NCBI GenBank assembly: GCA_025464645.1
Contig: JAODGF010000068.1
Span: 1 to 23,354, forward strand
Length of the DNA: 23,354 nucleotides
Source of the DNA: Methanosarcinales archaeon
GTDB taxonomy: Archaea; Halobacteriota; Syntropharchaeia; Alkanophagales; Methanospirareceae
Direction: 5' to 3'
Below the pieces are notes generated by a model. It did no database searches, was not told the DNA's origin, and saw nothing but the letters and a program-made list of their open reading frames with translations. Position numbers and translations under genes: made by a program. Shown in pieces: positions 1-6,536 of this stretch. The number at the start of each line of letters is the position of its first letter. Within the stretch, counting starts at the first letter, position 1.

Positions 1-1323
1 GGGTCTTATTTCCTCGCATGGATGGGTGCTCCCATTTTCATTTTTATCTTGATTTTATACGCATTGGTTCAGCATGTGGTAGATCATCTTAGAAGAGCAA
101 ACACTGATTATCTCTGCATCGTTAGCATGCCGGTTTTCATCATTCCCTTGGCTATGATAGCACCTGTTGTGCTTTCCTATGGCTTTCTGTCTGAAATTCA
201 CATTTTTTCCCTTCTTCTCGGCATAATTGCATTCTTTTTTTTAACTGCTCTTTCTTTCTCGCTGAGGATAGCGAAAATAAAACCTTACTGGTATCCTATT
301 GCGATTTTAACAATAATGGCAATATCCTTTCTTATTTTGAGCTTTTTAAATCCTTCTTTATACTCAATGCTGACAGAACCCTTCCTATACATATTCGCAC
401 CTTCAAAGCCTTATTTAACCATAGCTGAGGTTCAACCTATGGACTGGAGCGACATCTGGAATTGGTTCACTACCACTTTCTTCATCGCTTTCGCTGCTCT
501 CGCTTGGATAAGTTATAATATCGTGAGGAGATGGAGAGCGGAAGAGATTTTGTTTGTCGTATGGAGCACAGTGATACTGTTTGCATGTTTCGGTCAGAAC
601 AGATTCGCAGCTTATTATGCAGTCAATGCCGCTATTCTGTGTGGTTTTCTATCCTGGAGGATTATCGAGTTTGTAGCGTTTAGAGGAGAAGGTAAAAAAA
701 AGCAGGGAATAAAGAGAGAAAAAGCAAGAGAGGAGATCAAGGGGGAAAGAGAGAGAGGAAGAAAAGCGAAAAAAAAGCATAATAATAAGAAATCGAAAGA
801 AGCGCAGGAGATTAATGCTAAGAAATTTTTTCGCACTGATATTATCATAACTTCTATCGTCATTGCCTTCGTTGTTTTTTATCCCCCCATTTTTTTCACT
901 CCAGACCATGGCAAAGCCCGAGGGTCTATCAGCGCAGCAAAATATCCTGGTGGTGGAGGGCCGGGATACGATTGGTATGAATCTCTTTTATGGATGCGAG
1001 AAAATACACCTGATCCTGATGTTGATTATTATGCTTTGTACCCCCATGAAAGAAGGGATTATACTTATCCAAAATCAGCATATTCTGTAATGAACTGGTG
1101 GGACTACGGACATTGGATCACTCGCATTGCACATAGGATTCCTGTTGCGAATCCCTTTCAACAAGGGATAGGAGGACCTTACCAGGAAAATAGTCCAGGA
1201 GCTTGTGTTTTTTTCATTGCGAAGAACGAATCAGAAGCGAATAAAGTTTTGGATGCTCTTGATGTGAAATATGTGATAAGCGATTTCAAGATGTCAGATG
1301 CGATGTACTCCTATATAATTTAA
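1..1323 (+). CDS. aglB: AglB/STT3-type oligosaccharyltransferase, 5'-truncated by the window and short at the C-terminus
   Basis: Membrane enzyme that transfers a lipid-linked glycan to Asn in N-X-S/T sequons on the outer face of the membrane. The frame is open from base 1, so the true start lies upstream. Residue numbers here count from the ATG at 22. Several hydrophobic segments lie in 1-215. TIAEVQP (133-139) resembles the external-loop motif of STT3, and GQNRFAAYY (191-199) is typical of the family. The catalytic-core signature WWDYG is at 359-363. A very Lys/Arg/Glu-rich stretch (224-268) between two membrane segments is probably a cytosolic loop. Only about 70 residues follow WWDYG, whereas archaeal AglB proteins usually have a large C-terminal domain with a second (DK/MI-type) motif, which I do not see. 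The stop falls exactly at a small hairpin. It may be a truncated gene or an unusually short form. The family call is secure; activity is not. Confidence 0.88.
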   Translation, partial: GSYFLAWMGAPIFIFILILYALVQHVVDHLRRANTDYLCIVSMPVFIIPLAMIAPVVLSYGFLSEIHIFSLLLGIIAFFFLTALSFSLRIAKIKPYWYPIAILTIMAISFLILSFLNPSLYSMLTEPFLYIFAPSKPYLTIAEVQPMDWSDIWNWFTTTFFIAFAALAWISYNIVRRWRAEEILFVVWSTVILFACFGQNRFAAYYAVNAAILCGFLSWRIIEFVAFRGEGKKKQGIKREKAREEIKGERERGRKAKKKHNNKKSKEAQEINAKKFFRTDIIITSIVIAFVVFYPPIFFTPDHGKARGSISAAKYPGGGGPGYDWYESLLWMRENTPDPDVDYYALYPHERRDYTYPKSAYSVMNWWDYGHWITRIAHRIPVANPFQQGIGGPYQENSPGACVFFIAKNESEANKVLDALDVKYVISDFKMSDAMYSYII

Positions 1324-1340
1324 AACTTTTAAGAAAAGTT
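1324..1340. repeat. A/T-rich hairpin directly after the aglB stop
   Basis: Arms aactttt (1324-1330) and aaaagtt (1334-1340) are a perfect 7-bp inverted repeat with a 3-base loop. It starts at the base after the TAA stop of the short aglB. The arms share the aacttt/aaagtt core of the hairpins before radB and the sugar-nucleotide transferase. It could be a transcription terminator, or part of a dispersed hairpin family. Confidence 0.45.
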
Positions 1341-1375
1341 GATAATTTTTGCGCTAAATGTTCTGGCTCTAAATC

Positions 1376-1456
1376 CTATTCTTCGAGCTCGAAAACTCCT
1401 TCGGGTAACGAATTTAAATCCTCAACACTTCTTATCTTCACTTTTTCCATTGCCAT
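1376..1456 (-). CDS. possible 26-codon small ORF in the aglB / repeat-protein gap
   Basis: The 273-base gap 1324-1596 lies between two convergent genes and holds no clear gene. On the minus strand a short frame starts at ATG 1456 (second ATG at 1450) and stops with TAG at 1376. It encodes a charged peptide that contains KVKIRSVEDLNSLPEGVFEL, which looks protein-like rather than random. I see no ribosome-binding site and do not recognise a family. It may be the remnant of a larger gene, which would fit a rearrangement near the short aglB end. An overlapping plus-strand frame at 1339-1569 has no recognisable features and I do not call it. Confidence 0.18.
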   Translation of the reverse strand: MAMEKVKIRSVEDLNSLPEGVFELEE

Positions 1457-1596
1457 TTTCCACTTTTTATTTTGTCTTCTTTCGATATTTTCTCAACAGC
1501 ATGAATGTCACCATTGAGATCATGAGAAGTGGAGGCGTTGAAAGTTATCCTCTATTTTATCATTGCTAAAGGGTGAAACGACAGGGATTCATGCAA

Positions 1597-3225
1597 TTAG
1601 AGGTAGTCTTCGCGTGGATGTAGCACAAAGTCCATGACTTTTGCCTCTCCCAATGTTATGCTTGCCGCGGTTGAATTCGACAGTAGACTAGCTCCGCTTG
1701 GCGGGGATGCAGTAACGGCGTAGTTTCCAGCTAATAGTCCAACGATGCGATAATATCCCGTGGTGTTTGTGTAAGTACTCTTTGATGACGGACCCGACGT
1801 CACTACACGTGCATTGTATATCCCGGTTCCATTCTCATAGGTTACCCTTCCTGTTATTATTCCTGCTTCTGACAGTATCAGATTGACAGTCGTTGTCTCT
1901 CCCAATGTTATGCTTGCCGCGGTTGAATTCGACAGTAGACTAGCTCCGCTTGGCGGGGATGCAGTAACGGCGTAGTTTCCAGCTAATAGTCCAACGATGC
2001 GATAATATCCCGTGGTGTTTGTGTAAGTACTCTTTGATGACGGACCCGACATCACTACACGTGCAAGGTCTATCCCGGTTCCATTCTCATAGGTTACTCT
2101 GCCTGCTAAAATACCTCCAAACTGCAGAGTACTATTTAGATATGTTGTCTGGCACTCGGTAATATTAGCAGTGGTCTTTTGTTTAAGAAGATTAGCCCCG
2201 CTTGGTGGTGTAATTGTAACGGAGTAAGTCCCATTTTTTAATCTAATTATTGAATATGTCCCATTTATGTTGGTATAACCATAATCATTTGTTGGACCGC
2301 TAACGGATACTCTTGCATTATAAACAGGGGTACCATTTGTATCCATAACTTTACCAGTTAAAATACCTCCACATTGCAAGGTAATATTTAAAGTAGTATT
2401 TTGAGTTATGTTGGCAGTAATTACCTTGCCAAGTAAATTAACACCAGATGGAGGAGAAATAGAGAGGGTATACGTCCCATTTCGTAATGGACCGGTAGAA
2501 TAAAAACCAGTAAGATCAGTGTGGTAATCTATACTCTCATAGTCCCGCTTCTTTACGCAGATTTCTGCATTATAAACTGGATTATCCCTTAAATCTGTAA
2601 CTACTCCTGTTAAAATACTGCAATTCTGACATTCAGTTATATCAACAGTAATATTTATTTTATGGCTTAAATGTAAGTCTAACCCCCTAAGATATCTAAC
2701 CTGAAACTCGTAAGTACCTGGCTTGGCTTCTTTTAAAATTTTGATACAATAAGTATAAAATTCTGATGAGAAACCTATGAAACTTGGACGCCCTCTTGTA
2801 TAATAGTTCCAGAAACACCATGCCCCCCAGGGGCAGTAATTATGTGTGGAAGAGCACTTTTTTTCACCTATTAGCATTGTAAAATTTTCATAATAAGTGG
2901 TCGCTGAACTCAGAGCTTCCATTTCGCTTCGAGCATCGTTATAATTGTCCATTTGTGTCTTCTGGAGGATTATTTTCTGCTCAATGTTTGCGTATTCAGC
3001 TATTCCAGCTTCTTCTTCGATGAATGATGTCCCTGCTCGCGGGGCACTACCCCACGCCTCATCCCCTTGCATCTCACTCGCACCCACAATTCCAATAAAA
3101 GGCGGCGCCAAAAGAGAGATAACTCCTTTTTCCCCTTTCTGCGAGCTATACACCGTTGCGCTGCTTGCGACCAGCACCAAAGCAATCGAGATTGCCAACA
3201 CTTTCAAGCCAAATTTTTTTCTCAT
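1597..3225 (-). CDS. secreted protein with four tandem carboxypeptidase-regulatory-like (beta-sandwich) repeats
   Basis: The N-terminus (basic MRKKFGLK, then a hydrophobic run to about residue 25) looks like a signal peptide. Residues 30-205 are a unique region with a Cys/aromatic-rich patch (GEKKC, NYCPWGAWCFWNYY). Four repeats of about 84 residues follow. Each opens with G-x-V/I-x-G-x-V, has a D/N-x-x-G-x-Y-x turn, then NGTY or GNYAV and PPSGxxLL, the pattern of carboxypeptidase-regulatory/PEGA-like domains. Repeats 3 and 4 are almost identical. About 18 N-X-S/T sequons are visible, so heavy N-glycosylation is plausible, and the neighbouring convergent gene is an oligosaccharyltransferase. 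I see no C-terminal membrane anchor. A surface or extracellular structural or adhesive role is inferred; the specific function is unknown. Confidence 0.85.
   Translation of the reverse strand: MRKKFGLKVLAISIALVLVASSATVYSSQKGEKGVISLLAPPFIGIVGASEMQGDEAWGSAPRAGTSFIEEEAGIAEYANIEQKIILQKTQMDNYNDARSEMEALSSATTYYENFTMLIGEKKCSSTHNYCPWGAWCFWNYYTRGRPSFIGFSSEFYTYCIKILKEAKPGTYEFQVRYLRGLDLHLSHKINITVDITECQNCSILTGVVTDLRDNPVYNAEICVKKRDYESIDYHTDLTGFYSTGPLRNGTYTLSISPPSGVNLLGKVITANITQNTTLNITLQCGGILTGKVMDTNGTPVYNARVSVSGPTNDYGYTNINGTYSIIRLKNGTYSVTITPPSGANLLKQKTTANITECQTTYLNSTLQFGGILAGRVTYENGTGIDLARVVMSGPSSKSTYTNTTGYYRIVGLLAGNYAVTASPPSGASLLSNSTAASITLGETTTVNLILSEAGIITGRVTYENGTGIYNARVVTSGPSSKSTYTNTTGYYRIVGLLAGNYAVTASPPSGASLLSNSTAASITLGEAKVMDFVLHPREDYL
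1645..1845. repeat. 252-bp-period tandem repeat, copy A (encodes repeat 4)
   Basis: This stretch matches 1897-2097 at an offset of exactly 252 bp (84 codons). I count four mismatches in 201 bp (at 1799, 1814, 1815 and 1818), with the first 154 bp identical. This indicates a recent duplication or gene conversion inside the repeat-protein gene. Confidence 0.9.
1897..2097. repeat. 252-bp-period tandem repeat, copy B (encodes repeat 3)
   Basis: Partner of 1645-1845. The flanking sequence that encodes repeats 1 and 2 is far more diverged, so only the last two domains were recently copied. Confidence 0.9.
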
Positions 3226-3284
3226 TCTTATTCCCCTTTCTCTTTAAGTTTAAGATACACTTTTTAGTTTTTTGAAGTTTAGCC

Positions 3285-3292
3285 TTTATAAA
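3285..3292 (-). promoter_or_regulatory. TATA box for the repeat-protein gene
   Basis: On the minus strand the sequence reads ccgaaaaa then tttataaa, a good archaeal BRE plus TATA pair. Initiation about 25 bases downstream would give a leader of roughly 35 bases before the ATG at 3225. The imperfect palindrome at 3300-3321 (gttgca...tgcaac) lies just upstream and could be a regulator site or the end of the radical SAM transcript. Confidence 0.6.
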
Positions 3293-3324
3293 TTTTTCGG
3301 TTGCAAGTTGCAAGCTGCAACTAT

Positions 3325-4374
3325 TTATATTCCAAGCAGTTGCTTATTCCCAATATTCACGTTTTTCAGATGTCTTTTCGCTGCATCATAGCATCTTTGC
3401 ACCTGTTCTCTCGGCGTTATTGGGAGGTCTCGCATGTAGAAATCAGGATGAAATACAAGAAGTGAATAAGGTATTTCTGGGTTAATGCCGGCGATGAAAC
3501 GAGCAATATCTTCCACCTCCTTCGCATCAACATAGAAAGGCACAAGCAATGTAGTAGCAGTGATAACAGGCGGGTGGGAGCCTTCAAAGAACTCTTCTGC
3601 TATCAACTCAAAGTTTTCGTAAGCTCTCTTGTTTGGAACACCGCTAAGCGCGATACTCAAGTCAGGATCAAACGCTTTAAGGTCGAACTTTACGATTCCA
3701 CCACTTCTACGTGAAATCTCTGCTGCGTGCTTCACCAAATTCCTGTTGCCGCATCCATTCCATTCCCAGCATATCCTCACCTTTTTATTCTCTAAAATCC
3801 GCTCCGAAGCACGTATTGCAAAGGGTAGTTGTGGCTCCGGGCTTCCACCAAAGAAGCAGACGCAATATGCATTTTCTTTCCGCAGCACCTGAGAGACAAA
3901 ATCTTTTACGCTTACAGCCTTAGCAATTCCCAAATCCTTATGCGATGCATTCTGACAGAAAACACAATCGAAATTACAGCCATAGAAGAATACCGCGATG
4001 TTCACTTTTGTGTATTGCGAAGAGCCGGGGCAGAACCAGGCGGCGCAGCAGTTTGTTGGCAGTGGGTCAATATATGCATACATCAGTGCATGCTCAGGAG
4101 GCGCTAAAGACCTTAATTTCCCATTTACGTTCTCTTTTAGCCCACAATAGCTTCTTTCGCGAGCTTTCATCACGCACTCATTCGAGCAAAGCTCGCATTT
4201 TATCCCACCTTCGCTCTTCGGGGGTTCTGCTGGGAGTCCATATCTCTCTCTTATCTGCTTATGTGCTTCTTTTGCGTAACGGATTGCATCTCCTCTGCCA
4301 CTACGTATGCAATCAACGCAAACACGTAACGACTCTGATGCTTTTCCCTTTCCACAAATTACGCAGTTTTGCAT
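3325..4374 (-). CDS. radical SAM protein, AmrS/PflA-activating-enzyme-like, with extra cysteine clusters
   Basis: 349 residues. The radical SAM iron-sulfur motif CxxxCxxC is at C133, C137, C140 (GCNFDCVFCQN), followed by FFGGSPEP (174-181), which fits the SAM-binding GGE-like segment. The N-terminus carries paired cysteines, C4/C7 and C19/C22, which look like a zinc ribbon. C60/C63/C67/C77, in a CxxC-x3-C-x9-CG arrangement, recalls the N-terminal cysteine region of the AmmeMemoRadiSam family. Such enzymes cleave S-adenosylmethionine to a 5'-deoxyadenosyl radical; the substrate here is unknown. The start ATG overlaps the radB stop by one base (TAATG), so translation is probably coupled and both genes share a transcript. 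Family assignment is firm, subfamily moderate. Confidence 0.85.
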   Translation of the reverse strand: MQNCVICGKGKASESLRVCVDCIRSGRGDAIRYAKEAHKQIRERYGLPAEPPKSEGGIKCELCSNECVMKARERSYCGLKENVNGKLRSLAPPEHALMYAYIDPLPTNCCAAWFCPGSSQYTKVNIAVFFYGCNFDCVFCQNASHKDLGIAKAVSVKDFVSQVLRKENAYCVCFFGGSPEPQLPFAIRASERILENKKVRICWEWNGCGNRNLVKHAAEISRRSGGIVKFDLKAFDPDLSIALSGVPNKRAYENFELIAEEFFEGSHPPVITATTLLVPFYVDAKEVEDIARFIAGINPEIPYSLLVFHPDFYMRDLPITPREQVQRCYDAAKRHLKNVNIGNKQLLGI

Positions 4375-5069
4375 TACATATCTTCCACCCCTTTACTCGT
4401 GATAAAAAACTCGCATGCTATGTCTTCAGGCATAGACCGGTGCTTCTTTAAGGTAGCTATTCTTTTACCACGCCCTTCTGACGTCTTCTCAAGCTGCACG
4501 ATTACCTTGGATAAGTGTTCGAGAGCATATCCCCCGGAAGGGCGTAAATTTCCATCCTCAATATCCATATACACCTGATTTGTTATTATGACTGCGAGGT
4601 CATACTTACGAGCGATTTCCAAAAGATGCATTATTTGGTTCGCCAATACTCGCCTCAGATATATGCTTCTTTCATCGTCCAGCTCCAATCGGTAGAAGAG
4701 AGTAGCTGAGTCGAGGATTACGAGTGCAACTCCATTTTCCTTTATTACATCCTCAATCTCGTTTATGCATGACGTTTGCTGCTCGAAACTATGTGGCTCG
4801 TAGATTATAATCCTTCGTGCTATGCTTTCTACATCTTCTGAGTTAGCACTGGCGATTTGTAAGAATCTTTCCGGAGAAAATCCTTCGCTGTCTATAAAAA
4901 TCACCTTCTTCCCTTTTATCGCGCATTCTACCGCCGCCTGGAGGCATACATTGGTTTTTCCACTGCCTGCTTCTCCGTATAGTTGGGTAACAGTTCCAGA
5001 TTCGAAGCCTCCTCCTAATAGTTCATCTATGCTCTTACATCCGGTACTATATTTCGTGGGAAGTTGCAT
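4374..5069 (-). CDS. radB: DNA repair and recombination protein RadB
   Basis: 231 residues, the usual length of the archaeal RadA/Rad51 paralogue RadB. It is only the RecA-fold ATPase core, without the N-terminal helix-hairpin-helix domain of RadA. Walker A is GEAGSGKT (32-39) and Walker B LVILD (116-120). The IITNQVY segment (161-167) and RPSGGYALEHLSKV (176-189) match the family. It starts MQLPTKYSTGCKSIDELLGGG, as RadB proteins do. RadB is thought to assist RadA-mediated recombination. It is first in a two-gene unit with the radical SAM gene. The ATG at 5069 is preceded by a perfect hairpin (5073-5097) instead of a Shine-Dalgarno sequence. Confidence 0.93.
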   Translation of the reverse strand: MQLPTKYSTGCKSIDELLGGGFESGTVTQLYGEAGSGKTNVCLQAAVECAIKGKKVIFIDSEGFSPERFLQIASANSEDVESIARRIIIYEPHSFEQQTSCINEIEDVIKENGVALVILDSATLFYRLELDDERSIYLRRVLANQIMHLLEIARKYDLAVIITNQVYMDIEDGNLRPSGGYALEHLSKVIVQLEKTSEGRGKRIATLKKHRSMPEDIACEFFITSKGVEDM

Positions 5070-5072
5070 AAC

Positions 5073-5097
5073 AAACTTTCTTTTTAAAAGAAAGTTT
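5073..5097 (-). promoter_or_regulatory. perfect 12-bp-arm hairpin three bases before the radB start codon
   Basis: Arms aaactttctttt (5073-5084) and aaaagaaagttt (5086-5097) are exact complements around one central base. The hairpin ends three bases before the radB ATG on the minus strand. Further upstream, the 12-mer caaagaaaagct occurs twice as a direct repeat (5101-5112 and 5117-5128). In RNA it would fold immediately before the start codon, so translational control is possible; a protein-binding operator is the alternative. Confidence 0.6.
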
Positions 5098-5242
5098 GAT
5101 CAAAGAAAAGCTTTACCAAAGAAAAGCTCCGCTACTTAGAAGGTGGGAGAAAATGTTTTTACGGGATTTTGCCACTATAAAGATAAAATTCATGTTTATC
5201 ACGAAATAGTGATATTGTGTACGGATTATGATTTGAAATTAA

Positions 5243-5250
5243 TTTATATA
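5243..5250 (+). promoter_or_regulatory. TATA box for the thioredoxin-ccdA pair
   Basis: tttatata preceded by gaaattaa (BRE-like). Its centre is about 28 bases before the tandem GTG codons at 5272 and 5275, so transcription would begin at or next to the start codon and the mRNA would be leaderless. Confidence 0.55.
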
Positions 5251-5274
5251 TTGACACATAGAACAACTAAAGTG

Positions 5275-5814
5275 GTGATAGAAATCAAAGGAAAAATCGT
5301 TCTTGTTTTCGCACTGGTGCTCATAGCGATATGCTCCGAGGCGGTAAATGCGCAATCTGCGATAGAGTGGCACAACTATCATGAAGGTATGCAAATTGCA
5401 GGGTCTCAGGACAAACCAACAATGATATTTTTTGAGTCTGAGAGATGTCCCGCATGCAAAATGCAGAAGGAGGTACTCGCAGATGCACGGGTGATCAACA
5501 TGTCTAAGAATTTTGTTCCCATTGCTGGGTCAGGCGGACTTGCGAGAGAATATGGCATTCGCTACATCCCGGCGATTGTGTTCACGAATTCACATGGAGA
5601 AGAAGTTTATCGCTTAGTTGGCTATCATGATGCGGAAACGCTGATAGAAGAGATGCAGTATGCTCTTAAGTTATATTCTAATCCGGCGCAGCTACCACTT
5701 CAAAGTCCATCTGCACATAATACGAAAACGCCTGGTTTTGGTGTGCTAATCGCAATAGCCGCGGTCTTTATCTGTGGGTGGCGCTGGCTTCGTAGGAAGG
5801 GATGCGCAAAATGA
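5275..5814 (+). CDS. membrane-anchored thioredoxin-fold protein
   Basis: 179 residues from GTG 5275 (GTG 5272 is equally possible). A longer open frame reaches 5143, but the stretch before 5272 holds the TATA box, so I reject that start. After a short basic N-terminus comes a hydrophobic signal or anchor (about 8-25, ending near NAQ). The thioredoxin domain has active site CPAC (58-61) and the cis-proline loop RYIPAIVF (Pro 99). A second hydrophobic segment (about 154-171) followed by WLRRKG anchors the C-terminus. The domain should face outside the cytoplasm and act in disulfide reduction or exchange. The next gene encodes CcdA, which would deliver electrons to it across the membrane. Confidence 0.85.
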   Translation: MIEIKGKIVLVFALVLIAICSEAVNAQSAIEWHNYHEGMQIAGSQDKPTMIFFESERCPACKMQKEVLADARVINMSKNFVPIAGSGGLAREYGIRYIPAIVFTNSHGEEVYRLVGYHDAETLIEEMQYALKLYSNPAQLPLQSPSAHNTKTPGFGVLIAIAAVFICGWRWLRRKGCAK

Positions 5815-6461
5815 TGCTACCACCGTCTCCACTCCTCGCGTTCTTATTTGGCATATTAAGCGTCTTATCTCCTTGCATACTCCCAGTGATACCGCTGATT
5901 GCAGCATATTCGACCAAATCAGGTAGGTTTATACCAGTTACAATAGTTATAGGGCTCTCCATTTCATTTGCCCTGATGGGCGTGTTTGCTTCTGCTTTTG
6001 GGTCGGTATTCCAGCAGTATCAAACGATGCTGTATGCCTTTGGAGGAGCTATAATCATATTTCTTGGTCTGTATATGATTTTTGATGTGATAGAACAAAA
6101 AATTCGCGCGGCTATTCCAAATACAGGGAGAGGAGTAATCACGAGGCTATCTACTATCAATGCAGGAGGTGCAGCGGGTGGTTTCGTGCTCGGCTTTTCC
6201 CTCGGGATCATATGGACCCCTTGCATCGGTCCCATACTGGGTGCGATACTTGCAATAGTGGCGGTAGAGGGGGATATACTCTACGGGGGCATTCTTTTAA
6301 CTATATACTCACTTGGATTGGGACTGCCTCTGCTTGCAATTGCATATACCTCTCGTTTCACATTGAAACCCTTTATTAAATACAGTGTAATAATAAAAAG
6401 AATTTCGGGGGTTATACTACTGCTGGTAGGACTTTACATGCTTTTATCGTATTTTACTTAG
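5811..6461 (+). CDS. ccdA: cytochrome c biogenesis/thiol-disulfide transporter CcdA (DsbD transmembrane family)
   Basis: About 216 residues, strongly hydrophobic with six likely membrane helices. Both redox cysteines sit in conserved contexts: LSPCILPVIP (C22) and WTPCIGPILG (C138). CcdA passes electrons from cytoplasmic thioredoxin to extracytoplasmic thiol proteins, for haem-protein maturation or disulfide reduction. ATG 5811 overlaps the thioredoxin TGA as ATGA; ATG 5802 and ATG 5814 are alternatives. The pair is probably co-transcribed. No cytochrome c assembly gene is in view, so a general thiol-reducing role is equally likely. Confidence 0.93.
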   Translation: MMLPPSPLLAFLFGILSVLSPCILPVIPLIAAYSTKSGRFIPVTIVIGLSISFALMGVFASAFGSVFQQYQTMLYAFGGAIIIFLGLYMIFDVIEQKIRAAIPNTGRGVITRLSTINAGGAAGGFVLGFSLGIIWTPCIGPILGAILAIVAVEGDILYGGILLTIYSLGLGLPLLAIAYTSRFTLKPFIKYSVIIKRISGVILLLVGLYMLLSYFT

Positions 6462-6536
6462 TTAGTTCAAGACAGTAGAAACGAGCAAAACCGCGAACTC
6501 GTGTATTTTTATCCTACACCATCCTATACTAAAAAC

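Noticed and set aside
3300..3321. Palindrome gttgca...tgcaac as a firm operator
   Set aside because: The inner bases mismatch and no regulator is linked to it, so I mention it only with the promoter entry.
3945..4451. A 168-codon plus-strand frame opposite the radical SAM gene
   Set aside because: Antisense to a gene with clear motifs. The translation is His/Ser/Arg-rich without family features.
5143..5274. Longer N-terminus for the thioredoxin gene
   Set aside because: The extra 44 residues have no family resemblance and overlap a good TATA box. The signal segment begins right after the GTG codons at 5272/5275.
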